Assembly: GCA_023228045.1 (NCBI GenBank)
Contig: JALOBY010000002.1
Location: 33,522 to 97,521, forward strand
DNA from: Endomicrobiales bacterium
GTDB lineage: Bacteria > Elusimicrobiota > Endomicrobiia > Endomicrobiales > JALOBY01
DNA length: 64,000 bases
Reading direction: 5' to 3'
The position numbers were made by a program, and so were the translations under genes. The notes beneath the pieces are model-generated. The model saw only the letters and a list, made by a program, of their open reading frames with translations, was not told the DNA's origin and made no database searches. The stretch's first letter is position 1; each line of letters starts with the position of its first letter. This document shows, in pieces, positions 20,151 to 29,200 of the stretch.

Positions 20151-20553
20151 AGAAGAGACACCTTCAAAACTTACAAAATCAACAATAGAAATAAGGAAAG
20201 AACAACACTATTCTGGCCCGTTGCCTCCTCCTGCTATGCTGGAACGGTATAACCAAATTGTACCTGGTGCTGCAGAAAGAATCCTCAAGATGGCTGAATC
20301 TCAGTCAGCTCACCGTCAAAATCTTGAAAAGACAGTCATCAAATTTGACACACGTAATTCAACATTAGGTGTCATTTGTGCACTTCTCATTGCTCTTGGT
20401 GGACTATTTCTTGCTTTTTATGCTATTAGAATGAATCATGTTAAAGCAGGAGTAATAATAAGCACAATAGATATTGTGGGTTTGGTTTCAACATTCATAT
20501 ATGGTACACAAATTAGACGTCAAGAAAGAGAAAAACGTAATAAACAGCAGTAG
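20143..20553 (+). CDS. DUF2335-type small membrane protein
   Basis: 136 residues. The segment HYSGPLPPPAMLERYNQIVPGAAERILKMAE followed by QSAHR matches the DUF2335 pattern as I know it. Two membrane helices follow (about 77-96 and 102-122), and a basic tail RRQEREKRNKQQ ends the protein. Members are small predicted inner-membrane proteins found sporadically and often near mobile or phage DNA; no function is established. It is paired with the overlapping small ORF just upstream. Confidence 0.75.
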   Translation: MDKEETPSKLTKSTIEIRKEQHYSGPLPPPAMLERYNQIVPGAAERILKMAESQSAHRQNLEKTVIKFDTRNSTLGVICALLIALGGLFLAFYAIRMNHVKAGVIISTIDIVGLVSTFIYGTQIRRQEREKRNKQQ

Positions 20554-20575
20554 ATGTCTTAATGTAGAGAATATT

Positions 20576-20647
20576 GCGGGTGTAGTTCAGTGGTAGAACG
20601 TCTCGTTGCCAACGAGAAGGTCGTGGGTTCAAGTCCCATCGCCCGCT
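20576..20647 (+). tRNA. tRNA-Gly (GCC)
   Basis: Acceptor stem GCGGGTG pairs with CGCCCGC at 20640-20646, discriminator T. Anticodon stem TCTCG/CGAGA encloses loop TTGCCAA, anticodon GCC. The T arm carries GGTTCAAGTCC. CCA is not encoded. Confidence 0.95.
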
Positions 20648-20710
20648 TTTAATAATCTCAAAAAAGCTAAACAATCAAAAATATAAATTTAGGAATTAAT
20701 AAAATAATTT

Positions 20711-20739
20711 GACCAACAAATACTTGTTGGTCTTTTTTT
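20711..20739 (+). terminator. Rho-independent terminator after tRNA-Gly
   Basis: Stem GACCAACAA (20711-20719) pairs perfectly with 20724-20732 across a short ATAC loop and runs into seven T residues (20733-20739). It separates the tRNA/DUF2335 unit from glgP. Confidence 0.9.
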
Positions 20740-20754
20740 ATTTTCTTTAAAATT

Positions 20755-20763
20755 TGTTATAAT
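20755..20763 (+). promoter_or_regulatory. glgP extended -10 promoter
   Basis: TGTTATAAT is a consensus extended -10 (TGnTATAAT) 45 bp before the glgP ATG, just after the terminator. No convincing -35 is present, as often with extended -10 promoters. The SD GGGAGAG is at 20791-20797. Confidence 0.55.
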
Positions 20764-20807
20764 TCAAGAAGAAGTATACACACACTTAATAGGGAGAGTT
20801 CTATACT

Positions 20808-23402
20808 ATGAAAAAAGACCTTTTTAATCTTGATCAAGAAAAATATACGGTTAAAAACTCAAGGTCGTATGTTGTAATACCTCAGTTGCCAAAAGCTCTT
20901 AAACCACTTTTTAATATTGCATATAACTTGTGGTGGATCTGGAATAGCGATGCAATTGAACTTTTCCGGCGAATCGATCGTGAACTTTGGGAAAAAAGTT
21001 ACCACAACCCCATAAAAATGCTTGGGTTGGTTGAACAAAACAGATTAACTGAGCTTGCAAAAGATTCAAGTTTTATGTCTCACTTAGAACGTGTTTCTGC
21101 AGAGCTTGAACACTACATAAAAAGTTCCACTTGGTTTGACAACGCATTTCCTCAAAATAAAAAAAATATAATTGCATATTTCTCTACCGAGTTTGGAATT
21201 CATGAAAGTTTGCCAATCTATTCTGGTGGGCTTGGCATTCTCTCAGGTGATCATCTTAAATCTGCCAGCGATATGGGACTCCCATTAGTTGGTATGGGCT
21301 TATTATACCGCTATGGGTACTTTAGCCAATATCTAAATATTGATGGTTGGCAACAGGAAGAATATATACAAAACCATTTTTTGCGTATGCCTATAGAGCG
21401 CGTCCAAAATGACGATGGCAAGCAAATAATAATTTCAGTTGATTTACCATCTGGACCGATTTATGCTCAAATTTGGAAAATTCAAGTTGGCAGAGTATCA
21501 CTTTACTTGCTTGACACAGATATAGATAAAAACACACTGGAAAACAGAGAAATTACTGGGCAACTTTATGGCGGCGACAGGGATATGCGTATTCGTCAAG
21601 AAATACTTTTAGGCATTGGCGGCATAAAAGCTCTTAAAGCCCTAAACATTGAACCAGCTGTTTTCCATTTAAATGAAGGGCATTCTGCATTTCTTGCAAT
21701 TGAATTAATTACCAACCTAATGCATGAAAAAAAACTATCATTTGCCGAAGCGCTTGAAGTAACAAAGGCTTCTTGCGTTTTTACGACGCACACACCAATA
21801 GCCGCTGGAAACGAAGTATTTAACACTTCTTTAATAGACAAATACTTTGAGCAACATTACAAAAAGCTTGGCCTTAAAAAAGATGAATTTATGGCTCTTG
21901 GCAGAATTAATCCAAAAGATGAAACCGAAAATTTCTGTATGACAGTGCTTGCGCTTAAAACAACAAGCCATGCAAACGGCGTTAGCAAACTTCATGGTAC
22001 AATTTCAAGAAATATGTGGAAAGATATATGGCCAAACTTCGCACAAAGCGACATTCCAATTACACACATAACTAACGGTGTACATCCAAACACATGGATT
22101 TCATATGAAATGGCCGAGCTTTTCAACCGCTATATGGGTTCAACATGGAAAGATGAACCTGCCGACCAAACAATTTGGCAGGGGGTTAAGAACATTCCAG
22201 ATGCAGAACTCTGGAGAAGCCACGAACGCAGAAGAGAACGCTTAGTTTCTTTTGCTAGAACAAGGTTAAAAGAACAACTCATCAGGCGTGGGGCTTCCAT
22301 AAGTGAAATTAATGCTGCCGACGAAGTTTTAGACCCAGACGCACTTATAATTAGTTTTGCAAGGCGCTTTACATCTTATAAACGCGGCACACTTATTTTT
22401 TCAGATTTTGACAGGTTAAAAAAAATGCTGACCAATAAAAACAGGCCTATTCAATTAATTATCGCAGGTAAGGCTCATCCACACGACTCATCAGGCAAGG
22501 AATTTATAAGACAAATCATTCATATTTGCAGAGACCAAGAAGTACGCAACAGAATTGTTTTTATTGAAGATTACGATGCAAATGTTGCCCACTATTTAGT
22601 ACAGGGCTCGGATGTTTGGCTAAATAACCCGCGCAGACCGTTTGAAGCATCTGGAACAAGCGGTATGAAAGCCGCAGTCAATGGAGTGCTTAACTTAAGT
22701 GTATTAGATGGCTGGTGGTGCGAGGGGTATAATGGAGAAAATGGCTGGATTATTGGTTCAGGTGAAGAATACGCAAACCAAGAATACCAAGATGAGGTTG
22801 AAAGTAAGGCTATTTATGACCTTTTAGAAAAAGAAATTATCCATGAATTTTACCTTAGAGGTTCAGATGGTTTACCTCGCCTGTGGATAAATAAAATGAA
22901 AAAATCTATGATGACAATTAACCCAATTTTTAACACAAACAGAATGATTGAGGACTATACAAGAAAGTTCTATACACCGGCCATTGAACAACACTTTAAA
23001 TTTGTAAATAATAACTATGCAGTTACAAAATCTTACACTCAATGGAAAAACAATGTTTCAACAAACTGGGATCAAATTAAAATATCAGAGGTGCAAGATA
23101 ATCTAACACAAGATATTGAAATAGGCAAGGATTTTTCTGTAAAAGCAAAAATTTCACTCGGGCAGCTCAGTGTTGATGATGTTTATATCGAGCTATACTT
23201 TGGCTACCTAGACTCAAAAAATAGAATGCAATCTATGATTGAAAGTGAAATGAAACTTTCTGAAAATTTACCTTCAAATACATGTATTTTTGAAGGTGTC
23301 GTAAAAGGTGACCGCATTGGCCACTGTGGCTATGTTATACGCATACTGCCAAAATTTGAAAATAAAAAGGTTTATATACCAAACCTGATTTTGTGGCAAT
23401 AA
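20808..23402 (+). CDS. glgP: Alpha-glucan (glycogen/maltodextrin) phosphorylase with DUF3417-type N-terminus
   Basis: 864 residues. It releases glucose-1-phosphate from glycogen or maltodextrin. The N-terminal about 120 residues (ALKPLFNIAYNLWWIWNSDAIELFRRID) are the DUF3417 region of the non-classical GlgP class. YFSTEFGIHESLPIYSGGLGILSGDHLKSASD is the conserved glucan-phosphorylase entry block, and the PLP-binding signature EASGTSGMKAAVNGVLNLSV lies near residue 615-635 with the Schiff-base Lys in GTSGMK. The C-terminal 100 residues are an added beta domain (FSVKAKISLGQLSVDDVYIEL). Glucose-1-phosphate made here could feed the dTDP- and UDP-sugar cluster starting at 26647. Class assignment is firm, substrate chain length unknown. 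Confidence 0.93.
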   Translation: MKKDLFNLDQEKYTVKNSRSYVVIPQLPKALKPLFNIAYNLWWIWNSDAIELFRRIDRELWEKSYHNPIKMLGLVEQNRLTELAKDSSFMSHLERVSAELEHYIKSSTWFDNAFPQNKKNIIAYFSTEFGIHESLPIYSGGLGILSGDHLKSASDMGLPLVGMGLLYRYGYFSQYLNIDGWQQEEYIQNHFLRMPIERVQNDDGKQIIISVDLPSGPIYAQIWKIQVGRVSLYLLDTDIDKNTLENREITGQLYGGDRDMRIRQEILLGIGGIKALKALNIEPAVFHLNEGHSAFLAIELITNLMHEKKLSFAEALEVTKASCVFTTHTPIAAGNEVFNTSLIDKYFEQHYKKLGLKKDEFMALGRINPKDETENFCMTVLALKTTSHANGVSKLHGTISRNMWKDIWPNFAQSDIPITHITNGVHPNTWISYEMAELFNRYMGSTWKDEPADQTIWQGVKNIPDAELWRSHERRRERLVSFARTRLKEQLIRRGASISEINAADEVLDPDALIISFARRFTSYKRGTLIFSDFDRLKKMLTNKNRPIQLIIAGKAHPHDSSGKEFIRQIIHICRDQEVRNRIVFIEDYDANVAHYLVQGSDVWLNNPRRPFEASGTSGMKAAVNGVLNLSVLDGWWCEGYNGENGWIIGSGEEYANQEYQDEVESKAIYDLLEKEIIHEFYLRGSDGLPRLWINKMKKSMMTINPIFNTNRMIEDYTRKFYTPAIEQHFKFVNNNYAVTKSYTQWKNNVSTNWDQIKISEVQDNLTQDIEIGKDFSVKAKISLGQLSVDDVYIELYFGYLDSKNRMQSMIESEMKLSENLPSNTCIFEGVVKGDRIGHCGYVIRILPKFENKKVYIPNLILWQ

Positions 23403-23407
23403 ATAAA

Positions 23408-24070
23408 ATGGCCGCTCCTCAACGCTTTTTAAAAAACTTTGAATTGATAATTTTTGATTTAGACGGCACAATTGCTAACACTTTAGAAGATATAACTTTA
23501 TCAGTTAACGAAGTTCTCGCTAATTTTAATCTGCCAAAATTGCAGCTAAAAAAAGTACGCACGCTAATTGGCAGCGGTGTACCATCTCTTATGCAAGGAG
23601 CGCTTGCCACAAACAACAAATACAAAATAAATAAAGCCAGCAAGTTGTTTCTAAGCAGCTATTCAAAAAATCTTCTTAAAAAAACAAAACTCTACTCTGG
23701 CATCTTAAAACTTTTAAACAAGGTAGCATCAAAAAAACTTGCCATAGTAACAAATAAACCGCAAATGCATACAAAAAAACTGTTAGATGCGTTTGGTATC
23801 GCTAAATACTTCCAAGTTGTATATGGCGGAGACACTTTTAAACATAAGAAGCCACACCCAAAACCAATTACAAATGTTCTAAAAATACTCAAAGTAAATA
23901 ATTCAAATGCCCTGCTTGTAGGTGATGGCGTAAATGATATATTAACCGCAAAAGCTGCAAATATTGCCTGCGCCAGCGTTGGCTATGGTTACTGTGATAA
24001 GGATGAATTATTAGCGCTTAAACCAAATTATTACTTTGAAAGCGTCTCTGAACTTTATAAGTCGTTTTAA
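23408..24070 (+). CDS. HAD-superfamily hydrolase, phosphoglycolate phosphatase-like
   Basis: 220 residues from ATG 23408; an in-frame GTG at 23393 is possible but has no better support, and neither start has a clear SD. Motif I is IIFDLDGTIANT (nucleophile DxD), the cap is alpha-helical with the VRTLIGSGVPSLM segment typical of Gph/PGP, motif II is LAIVTNKPQ, motif III the Lys in FKHKKPHP, and motif IV LLVGDGVNDILTAKAA. The likely role is dephosphorylating 2-phosphoglycolate or a related small phosphoester; annotation to exact substrate by sequence is unreliable in this family. Confidence 0.85.
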   Translation: MAAPQRFLKNFELIIFDLDGTIANTLEDITLSVNEVLANFNLPKLQLKKVRTLIGSGVPSLMQGALATNNKYKINKASKLFLSSYSKNLLKKTKLYSGILKLLNKVASKKLAIVTNKPQMHTKKLLDAFGIAKYFQVVYGGDTFKHKKPHPKPITNVLKILKVNNSNALLVGDGVNDILTAKAANIACASVGYGYCDKDELLALKPNYYFESVSELYKSF

Positions 24071-24095
24071 TTTCATCTGAATTAGAGGAGAATTT

Positions 24096-24611
24096 ATGTT
24101 TGCCATTAAGCTACTTAAATCAATTGTCAACATTTTACAATCTGAAATTTCACCAAACCAAATTGCGGCAGGGGCAGTGATTGGAGCGTTAATCGGCCTT
24201 ACCCCAGTATCAGCTTTGCATATATATTTTCTTTTTTTTCTTATGCTTATTTTAAATGTAAATATCGGCTCAGCAATGCTAAGCGCAATGGTTTTTAAGT
24301 TAATCGGTATGTTAATAGACCCAATATCAGATAAAATTGGATATTACCTCTTAGTTAGCAACACGTCTCTTAAAGATTTTTGGACAAACCTATATAACAC
24401 ACCAATTGTTCCTTTCACACATTTCAATAATACGGTAGTACTTGGCAGTTTTGTCGTTGGAATATTGCTTGCACTACCAATTTTCTTTCTGTCAAAAAAA
24501 CTGCTTGTTATATATCGTATCCGTTTAAAAGATAAGGTCGCGAAATGGAAAATTATGAAAGTGTTTAAGATAACCAGTATTTACAATGTTTATGATAAAC
24601 TAAATAAATAG
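24096..24611 (+). CDS. TIGR03546-type membrane protein (DUF2062-related)
   Basis: 171 residues with SD AGAGGAG 24084-24090. After a short amphipathic start, EISPNQIAAGAVIGALIGLTPVSALHIYFLFFLMLIL is the recognisable DUF2062/TIGR03546 block, with two further membrane helices around residues 62-80 and 112-130. I recall this family occurring as a neighbour of TIGR03545 proteins, and here exactly such a large protein starts 11 bp downstream. The pair is therefore probably one functional unit of the inner membrane/envelope; biochemical function is unknown. Confidence 0.7.
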   Translation: MFAIKLLKSIVNILQSEISPNQIAAGAVIGALIGLTPVSALHIYFLFFLMLILNVNIGSAMLSAMVFKLIGMLIDPISDKIGYYLLVSNTSLKDFWTNLYNTPIVPFTHFNNTVVLGSFVVGILLALPIFFLSKKLLVIYRIRLKDKVAKWKIMKVFKITSIYNVYDKLNK

Positions 24612-24621
24612 GGGTAATAAA

Positions 24622-26544
24622 ATGCGTTGGAAATTTGTTATACCTGCCTTAATATTAATAGCCATAATAATCACCTTTAATATCATATTCCTTGATGCAC
24701 TGCTTAAAAAAGCATTCATTGCCTCGGAAGAAATGGCTTTTGGCGCAAAGGTTGAAGTGCAATCGCTAAAAACTAAATTTGGTAATTTGTCAATTAAAAT
24801 TGACGGCCTGCAAATTGCCGATAAAAACGATTATTGGAAAAACCTACTTGAAGCTAAAACAATTTCTTTTGCTCTAAAACCACTGCCACTTCTTTCAAAA
24901 AAATTCATAATAGAAAAAATGTCTGTTGAAGGTGTAATGTGGCAAACAAAAAGAAATACATCTGGACAATTACCGCCTAAAAAAATTAAGAAATTTAATA
25001 AAACAAACAAAAATTCTCTTTTAGGCAAGCTTGTTAATTCGCTTGCTCAAAAAGGAAAATCTGAAATTATACAGCTGCCGGCTGTTAGCGCACTTTCAGA
25101 TGCACAAAAAAACCTTAAAAATATTTCTATTAATACAGTTATAGACCCCGCACAAATTCAAACGCTCAAAGAAATTGATACTATGAAAGCTGATGTAACG
25201 AGTAAATACGTAAGTTATCAATCAAGTTTCTCTAACCTTAATATTAATGCAACTATTGAATCAGCTAAAAGTGCGCTAAATGGATTATCTGATATAAAAG
25301 TTGACTCACTTGGAGGCATAAAGGCCATAAAAGATAAAATTGATTTAGCCCTTGCTGCTAAAACTACAGTTGAAGTAAAGTTAAATGAATTTAATTCTCT
25401 AAAAAGTAGCATATCAAAAGATATAATCACAGAAAAACAACTGACGGAAAAAATAGCTCAACTTACAAATGCCGATGTAACAGGATTGATGGATAAGTTA
25501 AAAATACCAGAGGTATCTTTTAGTAATATATCAAAGGCACTTTTTGGTCAACTTTGGATAAACCGCGTTAATTCTTTAATTTCATACGTTGAACTTGCCA
25601 GAAAATATATGCCACCCAAAAAAGCTAATACAAACATAATATTAACCCCGAGCCGTATGAATGGAACAAATGTAAGCTTTTCTAAAAAAGATAACCCGCC
25701 AGATTTTTTAATTCAGCAAATATCACTTAGTGGAACTACTCAAGGACCCGGCAAGGAAATGCAACTTGGAACAATATTTAGCGGAAATATTTTAAATATA
25801 ACATCTGACCAGGCACTTTTAGGCAAGCCAACGATATTTAAAATTTTAGGTAAGCAGAACTCTTCCCTGTTAAATTTCAATGGAACTTTTGACCACAGGA
25901 TTGATCCTGGCAAAGATGTCATTAACGCGACATTAGAAGGCCTTAGTGTTGATGCTTTTGGGCTTCCAAAATCTGAGTACTTACCCGAGTTTTCAAATGG
26001 GGAAGGTAAAATAAATACTTCTCTAACATTAACAGGAGAGGAAATTGACTGCAAAATTAAAGTGGTTTTGAATAAGCTTACTGCAAAAAGAACATCATAT
26101 AAAGATAATGAAGAAGTGGCTGAAATTATTGACTATCTATGGGCAGGAATAACAGATATAGTTATGAATGTTTCTGCAACAGGGGAAATAGATAATTTAA
26201 AGTTTGATGTCTCTTCAAATTTAGACAGAGTACTTTCAGAGCGTTTAAAAGCTCTCTTTGGTCAAAAAATTAATGAATATAAGGCACAACTAACACAAAA
26301 AGTGAACTCCCTGATTGCATCTAAAAAAGCTGAGCTTCTTGCAGAATTAAACACAAGAAAAAATGAATATCAAAAACTAATTGATGAAAAACAAAATGAA
26401 TTGAATACTCAGATTGAATCTATAAAAACTCAAGTGCAGGCAAAAGAAGATGAAATAAAGAACAAAACCGAAGGTGAAAAGCAAAAAGCGCAAGAGGAAT
26501 TGCAAAAACAAGCACAGGATAAGCTTAAAGATCTCTTTAAGTAA
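24622..26544 (+). CDS. TIGR03545-type envelope protein (AsmA-like, coiled-coil tail)
   Basis: 640 residues. One N-terminal membrane helix (residues about 5-26) is followed by an AsmA-like opening (AFGAKVEVQSLKTKFGNLSIKIDGLQIADKNDYWKNLLEAKTI) that describes a lipid-path protein domain entering the periplasm. A helical middle region, then a beta-rich part (about 340-535), and a final 90-residue coiled coil rich in Lys/Glu/Gln (KNEYQKLIDEKQNELNTQI). The family assignment rests on the overall pattern and the adjacent TIGR03546-type gene. An envelope or lipid-trafficking role is inferred from the AsmA resemblance only. Confidence 0.65.
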   Translation: MRWKFVIPALILIAIIITFNIIFLDALLKKAFIASEEMAFGAKVEVQSLKTKFGNLSIKIDGLQIADKNDYWKNLLEAKTISFALKPLPLLSKKFIIEKMSVEGVMWQTKRNTSGQLPPKKIKKFNKTNKNSLLGKLVNSLAQKGKSEIIQLPAVSALSDAQKNLKNISINTVIDPAQIQTLKEIDTMKADVTSKYVSYQSSFSNLNINATIESAKSALNGLSDIKVDSLGGIKAIKDKIDLALAAKTTVEVKLNEFNSLKSSISKDIITEKQLTEKIAQLTNADVTGLMDKLKIPEVSFSNISKALFGQLWINRVNSLISYVELARKYMPPKKANTNIILTPSRMNGTNVSFSKKDNPPDFLIQQISLSGTTQGPGKEMQLGTIFSGNILNITSDQALLGKPTIFKILGKQNSSLLNFNGTFDHRIDPGKDVINATLEGLSVDAFGLPKSEYLPEFSNGEGKINTSLTLTGEEIDCKIKVVLNKLTAKRTSYKDNEEVAEIIDYLWAGITDIVMNVSATGEIDNLKFDVSSNLDRVLSERLKALFGQKINEYKAQLTQKVNSLIASKKAELLAELNTRKNEYQKLIDEKQNELNTQIESIKTQVQAKEDEIKNKTEGEKQKAQEELQKQAQDKLKDLFK

Positions 26545-26646
26545 AAAATTTGGCTTTTAAGCACAGTTTTTTGTAAAATCAAAAAATAAAATTATATAGA
26601 TAACTATTATGCAAATTGATGGTAAAAATAAAAGGATATCTCGGAA

Positions 26647-27708
26647 ATGAAAGCATTAGTTCTTGCAGGTGGCAAAGGTACCCGCCTAAGACCCATAACC
26701 CATACATCCGCAAAACAACTTATACCAGTCGCGAATAAACCTATTTTATTTTATGGCCTTGAAACTATAGCGGCAAGTGGTATTACTGAGGTAGGTATAG
26801 TAGTTGGAGATACAAAAAACGAAATAAAAACAACTGTTGGCGATGGAAGCCGCTGGGGAATAAAAGTTACTTATATTGAACAAGACGCCCCACTTGGATT
26901 AGCCCATGCTGTAAAAATTTCAAAGGATTTTATTAAAAATGACTCTTTTCTTATGTTCCTTGGAGATAACCTTTTAAAAGACGGTGTATCTGCGATTGTA
27001 GAATCATTTATAAAAGACAAACCAAACTCTAAAATACTTTTAACAAAGGTTGCAAATCCGCAGGAGTTTGGTGTTGCACAATTAAAAAATGGAAAAGTAG
27101 TAGCGCTTGAAGAAAAACCAATAAACCCAAAAAGTGATCTTGCGCTTGTAGGAGTTTACTTATTTGATAGTACAATCTTTGAAGCCGTAAACAACATAAA
27201 ACCCTCAAAGAGAAATGAACTTGAAATTACAGATGCCATTCAATATCTAATAGACAATGGCTATAAAGTTGAGCCATATATAGTAACAGGATGGTGGAAA
27301 GATACAGGTAAGCTTGAAGATATGCTTGAAGCAAACCGTCTTATACTTGGCGGGATGGACAGAAGTATTAGCGGAACCGTAGACACCCTTTCAACAATTG
27401 AAGGCAATGTTGTTATAGAAAAGGGTGCAAATATTAAAAACAGTTGTATTCGTGGACCATCAATAATAGGAGAAGGTGCAAAAATAACAAATTCTTATAT
27501 TGGTCCATTTACATCTATATATTTTGGAACAAATATTGAAAATAGTGAAATTGAACACTCAATCATATTAGAAAATTCAACAATTAAGGGTGTTAAGCGT
27601 ATTGCCGACTCACTAATTGGGCAAAATGTAAACATTTCTAAGACTGAAAAGAAACCAATCTCTTATAGAATAATGGTTGGCGATTCTTCTAAAATTGAAA
27701 TTATTTAA
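26647..27708 (+). CDS. rmlA: Glucose-1-phosphate thymidylyltransferase, long form
   Basis: 353 residues. ALVLAGGKGTRLRPITHTSAKQLIPVANKPIL is the thymidylyltransferase signature, FLGDNLLKDGV carries the metal-binding Asp, and VTGWWKDTGKLEDMLEANR the sugar-binding region. The last about 110 residues form a beta-helix (GANIKNSCIRGPSIIGEGAKI), marking the long form. It makes dTDP-glucose, the first step to dTDP-rhamnose. AAGGA at 26632-26636 is the SD. A 13-codon ORF (26609-26650) ends across this ATG. The downstream genes encode the remaining rhamnose steps. Confidence 0.92.
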   Translation: MKALVLAGGKGTRLRPITHTSAKQLIPVANKPILFYGLETIAASGITEVGIVVGDTKNEIKTTVGDGSRWGIKVTYIEQDAPLGLAHAVKISKDFIKNDSFLMFLGDNLLKDGVSAIVESFIKDKPNSKILLTKVANPQEFGVAQLKNGKVVALEEKPINPKSDLALVGVYLFDSTIFEAVNNIKPSKRNELEITDAIQYLIDNGYKVEPYIVTGWWKDTGKLEDMLEANRLILGGMDRSISGTVDTLSTIEGNVVIEKGANIKNSCIRGPSIIGEGAKITNSYIGPFTSIYFGTNIENSEIEHSIILENSTIKGVKRIADSLIGQNVNISKTEKKPISYRIMVGDSSKIEII

Positions 27709-27729
27709 AACCAATAAATAGGAGCTACT

Positions 27730-28185
27730 ATGATAGATGGAGTTAAAACAAAACAACTTAAACCACTCTGCGATGAACGCGGCCGTGTAATGGAGATGTT
27801 TCGGTCTGACTGGGCGGAGTTTATTAACTTTGGCCAAACCTATATGACTTCGGCATATCCTGGCGTTGTAAAAGGCTGGCACTATCACAAAAAACAAACT
27901 GACACTTTCATTTGCATTAAAGGAATGATGAAAGTAGTTCTTTACGATTCAAGAAAGAGCTCAAAAACAAAAGGTGAAATAAATGAATTTTTTATTGGTG
28001 AGCATAACTATATGCTTGTTCAAATTCCGCCTTTTGTCTATCACGGTTTTAAATGCATAAGTGAAACCGAAGCTATAATAATAAATGTGCCAACAGAACT
28101 TTATAACTACAAAGAACCCGATGAATACCGCAGGCCGTTTAATACAAAAGAAATACCTTATAATTGGGAAAGGAAAAACGGATAA
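27730..28185 (+). CDS. dTDP-4-dehydrorhamnose 3,5-epimerase-family protein (cupin)
   Basis: 151 residues, shorter than classical RmlC (about 180). The cupin core shows VVKGWHYHKKQTDTFICIKG (metal/substrate face, catalytic His region) and IPPFVYHGF, both matching RmlC. It lacks the C-terminal extension of typical RmlC. SD AGGAG at 27719-27723. Its position between rmlA and rmlB argues for the 3,5-epimerase role; a C3- or C5-only epimerase is possible. Confidence 0.8.
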   Translation: MIDGVKTKQLKPLCDERGRVMEMFRSDWAEFINFGQTYMTSAYPGVVKGWHYHKKQTDTFICIKGMMKVVLYDSRKSSKTKGEINEFFIGEHNYMLVQIPPFVYHGFKCISETEAIIINVPTELYNYKEPDEYRRPFNTKEIPYNWERKNG

Positions 28186-28189
28186 TAAA

Positions 28190-29200
28190 ATGCAATTTAA
28201 AAACATACTTGTTACCGGCGGGGCTGGTTTTATTGGCTCAAACTTTATCAACTATGTTTTAAGTGTCAATTCTAAAATAAAAATTGTTAATTTAGATAAA
28301 CTTACATACGCAGGCAATCTTGAAAATTTAAGAAATGTTGAAAAAAATCCGCGTTATAAATTTGTTAAAGGCGATATTTGCAACACAAACATGGTTAATA
28401 AACTTGTAAAAAATTGTGATGCAATCATTAATTTTGCGGCAGAAACACATGTTGACAAATCAATTCTTGAGGCAGGAAGCTTCCTAAATACCGATGTTTT
28501 TGGCACATACACCCTGTTAGAAGCCGCAAAGAAACATAAAATAAAAAAATATATTCAAATATCCACCGACGAAGTTTACGGCAGCATTGAACGCGGTTCA
28601 TTTACCGAAAGCAGCCCTCTTTTGCCAAATAGCCCCTATTCATCCGCAAAAGCGTCAGGAGACCTGCTATCAAGGTCTTATTTTACAACCTTCGGCCTTC
28701 CCGTAATTGTTACGCGCGCCTCAAACAATTTCGGGCCTTATCAATACCCTGAAAAATTAATACCGTTATTTGTTACAAATACAATTGAAAACAAACCGCT
28801 GCCACTTTATGGTGATGGGAAAAATGTTCGCGACTGGCTCTTCGTGCAAGATCATTGCTCGGCTGTTTATACTGTTCTGCAAAAAGGCGTTCCCGGCCAG
28901 ATTTACAACATTGGCGGTGGAAATGAAGTTACAAACATTCAAATTACAAAAGAAATATTAAATATGCTCGACAGACCTCAAAGCCTTATTAAACCCATAA
29001 AAGATCGCCCCGGACATGACAGACGATACTCTGTTAACTGCTCCAAAATAAAAAAAGAGCTCGGGTGGAAACCTCAGGCAAACTTTAAACAGGCACTCAA
29101 AGAAACCATTGAATGGTATGTTGCAAATAAGCATTGGTGGGAAAAACTAAAAAATAAAAGCTTCAATGCATATTACAAAAAACAGTATAAAAATAAATGA
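28190..29200 (+). CDS. rmlB: dTDP-glucose 4,6-dehydratase
   Basis: 336 residues from ATG 28190, immediately before the Rossmann motif ([19 protein letters not shown]). Other hallmarks: FAAETHVDKSI, ISTDEVYGSIERGSF (catalytic Thr-Asp-Glu), YSSAKASGDLLSRSY (YxxxK), TRASNNFGPYQYPEKLIP and DRPGHDRRYSVNCSKI. It turns dTDP-glucose into the 4-keto-6-deoxy intermediate. The gene begins four bases after the epimerase stop and overlaps rmlD by four (ATGA), so translation is coupled. Confidence 0.95.
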   Translation: MQFKNILVTGGAGFIGSNFINYVLSVNSKIKIVNLDKLTYAGNLENLRNVEKNPRYKFVKGDICNTNMVNKLVKNCDAIINFAAETHVDKSILEAGSFLNTDVFGTYTLLEAAKKHKIKKYIQISTDEVYGSIERGSFTESSPLLPNSPYSSAKASGDLLSRSYFTTFGLPVIVTRASNNFGPYQYPEKLIPLFVTNTIENKPLPLYGDGKNVRDWLFVQDHCSAVYTVLQKGVPGQIYNIGGGNEVTNIQITKEILNMLDRPQSLIKPIKDRPGHDRRYSVNCSKIKKELGWKPQANFKQALKETIEWYVANKHWWEKLKNKSFNAYYKKQYKNK

